NCBI GenBank assembly: GCA_020216965.1
Contig: JAIWOJ010000197.1
Coordinates: 1 to 5,202, forward strand
Direction: 5' to 3'
Source: Prosthecobacter sp.
GTDB lineage: Bacteria; Verrucomicrobiota; Verrucomicrobiia; Verrucomicrobiales; Verrucomicrobiaceae
Length of the DNA stretch: 5,202 bases
A model generated the notes under the pieces. That model was not told the origin of the DNA. It was given only the letters and a program-made list of their open reading frames with translations, and did no database searches. Both the position numbers and the translations under genes were made by a program. Position 1 is the stretch's first letter. Each line of letters starts with the position of its first letter. Positions 1-5,202 of this stretch are shown here, piece after piece.

Positions 1-962
1 TGTATGGGCATAAGATTGATGGCCCCATGAATAACCCCAGCAAAGGCACCCAGTGGGGGCCAGTGGAGTGGCTTGAAAAGTCATCCAACCCCTACACACT
101 GGCAGCCTACCTAGCCTCCCTGGCTCCTGCGGAGAGTTACACCCTGGACAGTCGCGGCATCCTCCAGCCTAAAGGCGGAAAATTAGACCTCTCCCGCTGG
201 CTGCATGGTCGTCAGGTGCGGCCTGAGTACTTCATGCAGGAAACGCTGCCTGACGTGAATGCCCGGCTGCGTGACACCTTTGGCATTTCTCTGAATTTTC
301 CAGATAAGCTTTATGACAGTACAACGATCCAGCCCTGGATCGAGAAGTTGGGCCTGAAAGACAAGCCCATGCCTGCAGCCCTGATGCCCCTCATGCCAGA
401 GACCACACACCTAGGCATGCAAAGCTATACAGACCTACGCTACGATATCGTTAGCATGGTCATCGGCGGTGGTGACCACCGTTGGTCCAACCTAAAGCTG
501 GCAGAGGCTTATGCGCGCTTAGGCACGGGGCTGAAGGTGGAAGCCACCCTCGTGCGCCGTGCCAACAAGCCCGACTTCGCTCCCTTACCTGTGAGTGCTG
601 AAACACTGAGCCTCATCCGTGAGGGCATGACGGCTGTGGTCATGCGGGACGGCACCGCTGTCCGGCTGCGTCCCGCGCTAGAGACACACATCAAGCGTCT
701 CTCCACCCAGGGCCTGCGTCTCGTCGTGCATGGCAAGACAGGCACCGCCACGCGTGTGCAGGGTCGCGAATGTGCTGCATTGGCACTCTACCTTGCCCTG
801 CATGATACGAAGGATACCCGCCGCGCGGCCCTAGCCTGCACCATTTATCTGGAGGATCGGGCCGGTGCCTCCAATTCCACTCAGGCTGTGCTGCTCGGTG
901 CCCAGCTAGTGCCTGCACTAATAGCCCAACTGGAACGGCAGGCTGGTCCATCAACTAAGTAA
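1..962 (+). CDS. Penicillin-binding protein, transpeptidase domain (C-terminal part, 5' truncated by window)
   Basis: This is the C-terminal part of a D,D-transpeptidase that cross-links peptidoglycan peptides on the outer face of the inner membrane. The frame is open to the left edge (first complete codon at 3), so the Met at 27 is probably internal. Numbering from that Met, the SxN box is S19-S20-N21, placed after 'WGPVEWLEK' as in many PBPs. A family-like segment (IGGGD, then LAEAYARL) lies at 147-165. 'GMTAVVMRDGTA' at 200-211 matches the usual block before the third motif. The KTG box is K237-T238-G239 within HGKTGTA, followed by about 72 residues to the stop, as expected for the end of the domain. 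The active-site SxxK serine and any membrane anchor or glycosyltransferase domain must lie upstream, so class A or B cannot be decided. The SxN-KTG distance, about 218 residues, is long; E. coli PBP3 has roughly 135. The family call is firm; the exact PBP type is unknown. Confidence 0.85.
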   Translation, partial: YGHKIDGPMNNPSKGTQWGPVEWLEKSSNPYTLAAYLASLAPAESYTLDSRGILQPKGGKLDLSRWLHGRQVRPEYFMQETLPDVNARLRDTFGISLNFPDKLYDSTTIQPWIEKLGLKDKPMPAALMPLMPETTHLGMQSYTDLRYDIVSMVIGGGDHRWSNLKLAEAYARLGTGLKVEATLVRRANKPDFAPLPVSAETLSLIREGMTAVVMRDGTAVRLRPALETHIKRLSTQGLRLVVHGKTGTATRVQGRECAALALYLALHDTKDTRRAALACTIYLEDRAGASNSTQAVLLGAQLVPALIAQLERQAGPSTK

Positions 963-1063
963 CGCACCCGTGAACCTGTGCGCTAAAATCCCCTACCAGG
1001 GTGATGGGAATGCGTGGCAGACTGTGCGTGGATGGAAATGTCCCAGGACTACCCTCTTCGCCC
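963..1063 (+). promoter_or_regulatory. Intergenic leader upstream of the DUF2490 gene
   Basis: This 101-base gap lies between two same-strand genes. It holds a lone -10-like hexamer TAAAAT (984-989, 5 of 6 to consensus) with no matching -35 at the usual distance. It also holds a 5-bp inverted repeat, CGCAC (963-967) and GTGCG (978-982), with a 10-base loop. No T-tract follows the repeat, so it is not a typical intrinsic terminator. No clear ribosome binding site precedes the ATG at 1064; the nearest purine run, CAGGAC at 1044-1049, is about 14 bases away. Whether the downstream gene has its own promoter cannot be settled from this. Confidence 0.2.
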
Positions 1064-1798
1064 ATGAAAAATTCGCTCCTCAGCCTTGCGCTCATCATCA
1101 TCGCTCACGCCTCCCTCCAAGCCGCTGACCAACATGCGGATAACTACAATTTCTGGTGGAACTATGTGGGTGATCATCCGCTTTTGAATAGCCCCTGGGG
1201 GCTGCATCTTGAAGTGCAGAACCGCCGTGAAGATTGGGGCGACGAATGGCAGCAATTGCTCATCCGCCCAGGCATCAATTACACCCTGAGCCCCATAGTC
1301 ACCCTCAGCGCTGGGTACGGCTATGTGAAGACCTATCCCTATGGCGAACTACCTGTGGCTTATGAATTTGATGAGCACCGCATCTGGGAGCAGGTCAGCT
1401 ATAAAATGCAATTGCTCGGCCTAGAGTGGACTCACCGCCTGCGCCTTGAGCAGCGATGGATTGAAGAGCAGTTTAAGGACGGAGGTTTCAAGAATTGGCG
1501 CATGGAAAATCGTATCCGATACATGTTGCGCACCAGCATCCCGCTGACTGCGGACAAAAAAACGTATCTTGCTTTTTGGGACGAGGTCTTTCTGAATTTT
1601 GGCGGCAATATTCTAAAGAATCACTTTGATCAAAATCGGGCATTTCTGGGCATCGGACACAAGATCACCCCGACTACCCGACTGGAGATCGGCTTCATGG
1701 AGCAGACCATCCAGCGCCGGGGTGGCGATAAATGGGAAGCCAATCACACGCCAAGCATCTGGCTCATGTCCGCCTGGCCTTTTGGTAGAAAATCTTGA
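1064..1798 (+). CDS. Exported beta-barrel-like protein of the DUF2490 type
   Basis: This 244-residue protein of unknown function is probably in the outer membrane. The start is set at the ATG at 1064 because it begins a textbook signal peptide: MKN, a hydrophobic core LLSLALIIIAHA (about 5-16), and a likely signal peptidase I site after SLQA or QAA (residues 20-21). A GTG start at 1001 would add 21 residues that bury this signal. The mature part is rich in aromatic residues and short alternating strands, for example 'GLHLEVQNRRE' (46-56), 'LSAGYGYVKTYPY' (81-93), 'HRLRLEQRW' (124-132) and 'NRAFLGIGHKI' (191-201). This resembles DUF2490 proteins, which are predicted beta-barrels. The chain ends WPFGRKS, so it lacks the classic terminal aromatic residue but has W and F close to the end. 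It converges with the kinase gene. The exported beta-rich nature is well supported; the family assignment rests on recalled patterns and no function can be given. Confidence 0.75.
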   Translation: MKNSLLSLALIIIAHASLQAADQHADNYNFWWNYVGDHPLLNSPWGLHLEVQNRREDWGDEWQQLLIRPGINYTLSPIVTLSAGYGYVKTYPYGELPVAYEFDEHRIWEQVSYKMQLLGLEWTHRLRLEQRWIEEQFKDGGFKNWRMENRIRYMLRTSIPLTADKKTYLAFWDEVFLNFGGNILKNHFDQNRAFLGIGHKITPTTRLEIGFMEQTIQRRGGDKWEANHTPSIWLMSAWPFGRKS

Positions 1799-1815
1799 GT
1801 CGTATGCGTGTGCTA

Positions 1816-3315
1816 TCAGAGCCAGCCAGCCTGATTTAGCCGGTTGGTTAGTTCCATCTGACGATCCAGTTGGGCGGCATAATTCGCGGCCTTGCTTGCG
1901 TCAGGTCGGCAGCGGGTGGATTCATCTAGCGTCACCAGGCGGCCACAGAGTTCCTCATAGCTGATTTTTTCCCCACCTTCATTCGCCTGGGCGTAGGCAG
2001 CCTGGATGGCTGCACCTAGAGCTGCGCCCTCGCTCGTGCTCAGTGTGACGACCTCAGCATTGAAGCAATCCGCTGCAATTTGCCGCCATACAGCGCTCTT
2101 GCTGCCACCACCGGTCAGGCGGATCTCAGCAGGGCTCATTCCCAGATCACGGAAGCGTTTTAAGCCATAGGCTAGGCCCAGGGTAGCGCCCTCTACCGCC
2201 GCGCGGGCGATGTTTTCTGGGGTCATATTCCCTGGGCGCAGACCATGTAGCACGCCTGTGCCGCTGGGCAGGTTTGGGGTTCGCTCACCGTTGAGGTAAG
2301 GCAGGAAGATGACCCCCTCAGCTCCCGGTGGTGCGGAATGAACGGCCGCCTCTAGCTGCGTCAGATCCCAGCCATACATGGCGCGCACCTGCTCGGTGAC
2401 CACCGTTACATTCATCGTGCAGACGAGGGGGAGCCATTGATCCGTGCTATCACAAAAAGCGGCCACTTCTCCCTGCCCATCTACGACGGGTGATGCAGCT
2501 ACGCCATACAAGGTGCCGCTAGTGCCAAAGCTGGCAGTGATGACGCCGGGTTTGATGTTGCCTGTGCCGATCGCGCCCATCATGTTATCGCCACCGCCTG
2601 CGGAAATGATCACATTTTCGCTCAGACCCCAGTTTTTGGCTAGATCGGCGCGCAGTCTGCCATGCACCGCGCGGCTTGAGCCTAGATGCGGCAGCATGGA
2701 AAGCACGCGGGGGTCGATGTAATCGCATAGCTCTTGGCACCACTGGCGTGTTCTGACATTGAGGATACCCATGCCGGAGGCATCCCCATACTCCATGCGC
2801 TTCACGCCGCTGAGCCAGAAGTTGATGTAATCGTGCGGCAGCAGGATGGATGTGGTTTTGGCAAAATTATCTGGCTCGTTCTGCTTCATCCAGAGCAGTT
2901 TGGGGATCGTGTAGCCGGGCAGCATGGCATTTCCCGCTAGGGCGATGATGCCTGGGTGGCCGCCAAATTCGTGTGCGATCTGCGCGCACTGCGGCTGTGT
3001 GGAGGTATCACACCACAATTTAGCAGGCCGCACAGGACGGTCATTTGCATCCAATGCTACCAAGCCGTGCTGTTGGCCACTGACACCGATGCCGCTGATC
3101 TTGGCGCGCTCAGCACCCAGTTTTTCTAGGCATTGGCGGACGCAATGATCCACGGCCTCTACCCAGGTCTGCGGATGCTGTTCCAAGTGGCCGGAGGGGA
3201 GACCATCGATCAAACCGTAGGCATGATGTCCGCTGGCTAGGATGGTTCCGCTTTCCAAGTCTAGGACGATGGCTTTCGTGCTCTGGGTGCCGCTGTCGAT
3301 GCCGAGGAAATACAT
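1816..3315 (-). CDS. xylB: Xylulokinase (FGGY carbohydrate kinase)
   Basis: This cytoplasmic kinase is predicted to phosphorylate D-xylulose with ATP to xylulose 5-phosphate, feeding the pentose phosphate pathway. At 499 residues it is close to E. coli XylB (484), and both actin-like FGGY lobes are complete. Visible motifs are the N-terminal phosphate loop GIDSGTQSTK (5-14), the substrate loop SGQQHG (79-84), LWCDTST (100-106), MLPGYTIPKLLW (131-142, very like E. coli XylB), YGDASG (176-181), and GGGDN (240-244), whose D243 aligns with the catalytic base D233 of E. coli. Further on are FGTSGT (263-268), the FGGY signature FLPYLNGERTP (337-347) and the adenine-side loop GGGSKSAVWRQIAAD (402-416). 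The ATG at 3315 opens directly into the first strand, as in the family. No Shine-Dalgarno is seen (the bases before it read aacaactct). No xylA, transporter or regulator is adjacent. A related ketose or polyol substrate is possible. Confidence 0.93.
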   Translation of the reverse strand: MYFLGIDSGTQSTKAIVLDLESGTILASGHHAYGLIDGLPSGHLEQHPQTWVEAVDHCVRQCLEKLGAERAKISGIGVSGQQHGLVALDANDRPVRPAKLWCDTSTQPQCAQIAHEFGGHPGIIALAGNAMLPGYTIPKLLWMKQNEPDNFAKTTSILLPHDYINFWLSGVKRMEYGDASGMGILNVRTRQWCQELCDYIDPRVLSMLPHLGSSRAVHGRLRADLAKNWGLSENVIISAGGGDNMMGAIGTGNIKPGVITASFGTSGTLYGVAASPVVDGQGEVAAFCDSTDQWLPLVCTMNVTVVTEQVRAMYGWDLTQLEAAVHSAPPGAEGVIFLPYLNGERTPNLPSGTGVLHGLRPGNMTPENIARAAVEGATLGLAYGLKRFRDLGMSPAEIRLTGGGSKSAVWRQIAADCFNAEVVTLSTSEGAALGAAIQAAYAQANEGGEKISYEELCGRLVTLDESTRCRPDASKAANYAAQLDRQMELTNRLNQAGWL

Positions 3316-3474
3316 AGAGTTGTTGGTGGTTGGAGTGTGCGCAGATGATGCGCGTGCCTACCGTTGGGGCAAATAAGAAAGTGTGCATAGTAACAGTGGA
3401 AAAGCCAGGTCTTGCGCGCATCCAAGCTGACGGCTAGCTTAGAGACGTGGCTGCCGCCCCGAGATTATTTCAGC
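3316..3474. promoter_or_regulatory. Divergent promoter region between the kinase and PIN-TRAM genes
   Basis: This 159-base spacer separates two divergently transcribed genes, so it should carry promoters for both. For the kinase, the minus strand has an extended -10-like TGTTACTAT (plus-strand 3387-3395), with no good -35. It would give a leader of about 65 bases. For the PIN-TRAM gene, TTGGGG (3364-3369) and CATAGT (3386-3391), 16 bases apart, form a poor plus-strand match overlapping the first. A perfect 5-bp inverted repeat, GCGCA-GATGA-TGCGC (3339-3353), lies between the candidate kinase promoter and its ATG and could be an operator half-pair or leader hairpin. The promoter calls are weak pattern matches. 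Confidence 0.35.
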
Positions 3475-4536
3475 ATGAATTCACCGTGGTCCATCCGGCT
3501 CGTCAGGGCGTTGTTTTTCTCCGTCTTCGTTTTCATCGGCATAACGATTGCCCTAGGCTTTGAGCAGCCAGCCTGGATAGGCGCGGTAACAGGGGCCGTC
3601 GTTATGGGGCTGCTGCTGGCGCTAGATACCATGCTGGCGCGGGTCTCTCTGCGGGACTTTTCACACGCGACCTTTGGCCTTGGCATTGGTCTTTTTTGTG
3701 CCTGGCTCGTTACGCGCATAGGTATCTTCCAGCTTGATTACTTTCAGACGAAACCCGGCGCAGAGGCTCTGCAAAACCTCGTCCAAATCATTATCTATGC
3801 CTCTATGGCATTCTTCGGCGTGTCTGTGGCCTTACGCAGTGACCGTGACCAGTTGGCCTTCATCATCCCTTATGTTCAGTTCCGCAGGGAAGGGGCAGAG
3901 GGTGAGCCTCTGCTGCTGGATACAAACATCATCATCGATGGCCGCATCCTGAAGGTCGCCTCCACGGGCTTTCTGAATGGCCCCCTGGTGGTGCCGCGTT
4001 TTGTGCTAGATGAGTTGCAGCGACTCACAGAATCTGGCGATGCGCAAAAAGTCATCCGTGGAAAACGTGGCCTAGAGGTCATGGAAAAACTCCGCTTTCT
4101 CCCTGGGGTGCGTCTTTCTGTGTTTGAGCCTGAGTCCTGGGAACGGCGGGAGGATCTTTCTGTGGATGCACGCCTGGCTCATTTAGCACGCCAGCTCAAT
4201 GCGCGGCTCCTTACCAATGACGAAGACCTGGCCAAGGTCGCCAAACTGCGAGGCGTGAGTGTGCTTAGCTTCAATGAGCTCATGATCGCGCTCCAACCCC
4301 AACTCAATCCCGGTGATGAAGTCACCCTCAACCTGCTGAAGCCAGGCAAGGACAAGCACCAAGCCGTAGGCTACCTTGCAGATGGAACCATGATCGTGGT
4401 CAACCATGCAGCTGCCTACATCGGCCAGACCGTCAATGTCGTTGTCGGCGGGGCATTGCCCACCACGGCAGGTAGGCTCGTCTTTGCTGAGCTGAAGGGG
4501 GGCGGCAGCAGGGGGACTCCGTCCGATCCTTCCTAA
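3475..4536 (+). CDS. Membrane-anchored PIN-TRAM domain protein, YacL type (putative RNase)
   Basis: This 353-residue protein has the architecture of B. subtilis YacL: four N-terminal membrane segments (about 9-28, 34-51, 65-84 and 103-120), a cytoplasmic PIN nuclease fold (about 145-275) and a C-terminal TRAM RNA-binding domain (about 277-340). The PIN acidic site looks intact: D149 in LLDTNIIIDGRI, E180 in DELQRL, D231 in SVDARL and D249 in LLTNDEDLAKVA. RGKRGLEVM (195-203) and the TRAM stretch GYLADGTMIVVN (299-310) are characteristic of this subfamily. The predicted role is metal-dependent RNA cleavage at the membrane; the true substrate is not established for the family. The ATG at 3475 is chosen because the first membrane helix follows soon after. 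An in-frame TTG at 3412 would add 21 unremarkable residues. No strong ribosome binding site is visible. Family confidence is high; function is inferred. Confidence 0.92.
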   Translation: MNSPWSIRLVRALFFSVFVFIGITIALGFEQPAWIGAVTGAVVMGLLLALDTMLARVSLRDFSHATFGLGIGLFCAWLVTRIGIFQLDYFQTKPGAEALQNLVQIIIYASMAFFGVSVALRSDRDQLAFIIPYVQFRREGAEGEPLLLDTNIIIDGRILKVASTGFLNGPLVVPRFVLDELQRLTESGDAQKVIRGKRGLEVMEKLRFLPGVRLSVFEPESWERREDLSVDARLAHLARQLNARLLTNDEDLAKVAKLRGVSVLSFNELMIALQPQLNPGDEVTLNLLKPGKDKHQAVGYLADGTMIVVNHAAAYIGQTVNVVVGGALPTTAGRLVFAELKGGGSRGTPSDPS

Positions 4537-4597
4537 ATTTTGTCGTTTCAGAAAAAAGCTCTACCGGTATAAACGGAGGCGCACATCTGGAACGATT
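4537..4597 (+). promoter_or_regulatory. Short gap with possible promoter and misplaced GGAGG upstream of the oxidoreductase
   Basis: This 61-base gap contains TATAAA (4568-4573), a 5 of 6 match to the -10 box. The best -35 candidate, TTCAGA (4547-4552), is only 15 bases upstream and matches 4 of 6. A perfect GGAGG lies at 4575-4579, but 18 bases before the ATG at 4598, too far for a normal Shine-Dalgarno. A GGA at 4589-4591 is better spaced but minimal. No hairpin with a T-run marks the end of the preceding gene, so read-through from it is also possible. Confidence 0.25.
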
Positions 4598-5202
4598 ATG
4601 CCCAAGAAAAAACTCAACATCGCCGTCGTCGGCCTCGGATTCGGGGCAGAATTCATCCCCATCTGGCAACGTCATCCTGAGACCTGCTGCCATGCCATCT
4701 GTCAGCGCGATCCCCAGAAGCTGAAGGCGATCGGTGACACCTTCGGCGTCGAGAAGCGCTACACGGACTACCGAGAATTGCTCAAAGATCCTGATATCGA
4801 TGCCGTGCATATCAATTCACCCATCCCAGATCACGGCTGGATGTCCATTGAAGCGCTCAAAGCCGGCAAGCATGTGGCCTGCACCGTGCCTATGGCTACC
4901 AATATCGAGGAATGTAAAAAAATCTGTGATTTGGTAAAAAAGACCGGCCTGAAGTACATGATGATGGAGACCGTCGTCTATGCCCGCGAGTTCCTTTTTA
5001 TGAAGGAGCTTTATCAGAAGGGGAAGCTGGGCAAACTACAATTCCTCCAGTCAAGCCACCAGCAGGATATGGACGGCTGGCCTAACTACTGGCCCGGCCT
5101 GCCGCCGATGTGGTACGCCACCCACTGCGTCGGTCCAGTCGCTGCGCTGGCTAGCGCTCCTGCCGAATATGTTAGTTGCTTCGGTTCTGGCACCATCCGT
5201 CC
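4598..5202 (+). CDS. Gfo/Idh/MocA family NAD(P)-dependent oxidoreductase (3' truncated by window), TVP variant
   Basis: The first 201 codons run off the right edge; the family is usually about 330-400 residues. The ATG at 4598 is followed at once by the first Rossmann strand and nucleotide loop, LNIAVVGLGFGAEF (6-19), with the glycines at 12, 14 and 16. The typical order continues: acidic and basic residues after the second strand (CQRDPQKL, 35-42), YTDYRELLKDPDIDAVHI (55-72), SPIPDHGWMSIEALKAGKHV (74-93), YMMMETVVYARE (120-131) and KGKLGKLQ (141-148). Members oxidise or reduce sugars, inositols and related compounds using NAD(P). The block that normally reads E-K-P after GKHV is C95-T96-V97-P98, so the usual lysine is absent. 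The C-terminal substrate domain begins around residue 121, and H176 (in ATHCVGP) is a candidate catalytic histidine. The substrate cannot be predicted. The shift in gene content 61 bases after the PIN-TRAM stop does not indicate a shared function. Confidence 0.9.
   Translation, partial: MPKKKLNIAVVGLGFGAEFIPIWQRHPETCCHAICQRDPQKLKAIGDTFGVEKRYTDYRELLKDPDIDAVHINSPIPDHGWMSIEALKAGKHVACTVPMATNIEECKKICDLVKKTGLKYMMMETVVYAREFLFMKELYQKGKLGKLQFLQSSHQQDMDGWPNYWPGLPPMWYATHCVGPVAALASAPAEYVSCFGSGTIR

Noticed and set aside
963..982. Inverted repeat CGCAC/GTGCG as a terminator of the transpeptidase gene
   Set aside because: The stem is only 5 bp with a 10-base loop, and it is followed by CTAAAATC rather than a T-run.
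1001..1063. GTG start giving a 265-residue form of the DUF2490 protein
   Set aside because: The added residues would place a charged, non-hydrophobic stretch before a clear signal peptide starting at the ATG at 1064.
1626..1964. 112-codon plus-strand open frame across the convergent junction
   Set aside because: It lies out of frame in the DUF2490 gene and antisense to the kinase, with low-complexity composition typical of a shadow frame.
3110..3421. 103-codon minus-strand frame overlapping the kinase start and the divergent spacer
   Set aside because: It is a different frame of the kinase N-terminus, rich in R, P and H, with no recognisable fold.
3412..3474. TTG start adding 21 residues to the PIN-TRAM protein
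   Set aside because: The ATG at 3475 is a stronger start codon and lies just before the first membrane helix; no ribosome binding site favours the TTG.
3876..4082. Antitoxin-like partner for the PIN domain (toxin-antitoxin idea)
   Set aside because: No small gene precedes the PIN-TRAM gene on its strand; the membrane segments and TRAM domain identify it as YacL type rather than VapC type.
4433..4810. 125-codon open frame on the minus strand
   Set aside because: It overlaps the ends of two well-supported plus-strand genes and the gap between them, and its translation shows no recognisable domain.

Overview
The window holds five protein-coding genes, two of them cut by the window edges. There is no RNA gene, insertion sequence, CRISPR array or phage gene that I can see. 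Gene content suggests a Gram-negative bacterium of the Planctomycetes-Verrucomicrobia-Chlamydiae group, most likely a verrucomicrobium. The clues are an exported beta-barrel protein of the DUF2490 type, a YacL-like membrane PIN-TRAM protein, a Gfo/Idh/MocA oxidoreductase with a 'CTVP' motif, mostly weak Shine-Dalgarno sequences and moderate GC. The assignment is an inference from recalled family distribution, not a database match.

Layout, left to right. Positions 1-962 (+) are the C-terminal part of a penicillin-binding-protein transpeptidase, with SxN and KTG motifs present and the SxxK serine outside the window. Positions 1064-1798 (+) encode a 244-residue exported beta-rich protein of the DUF2490 type. 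It converges, with a 17-base gap, on a xylulokinase-type FGGY sugar kinase at 1816-3315 (-). A 159-base divergent spacer (3316-3474) separates the kinase from a membrane-anchored PIN-TRAM protein of the B. subtilis YacL type (3475-4536, +). After a 61-base gap, a Gfo/Idh/MocA oxidoreductase starts at 4598 (+) and runs off the right edge.

The genes do not form one evident pathway. They look like ordinary chromosomal genes: cell-wall synthesis, outer membrane, pentose phosphorylation, a putative nuclease, and a sugar or cyclitol oxidoreductase. The kinase stands apart from any isomerase or sugar transporter. The clearest oddities are the oxidoreductase's missing EKP lysine (TVP instead), the long stretch between the SxN and KTG boxes of the transpeptidase, and a small perfect inverted repeat in the kinase leader. 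I found no convincing evidence of an undescribed multi-gene system.
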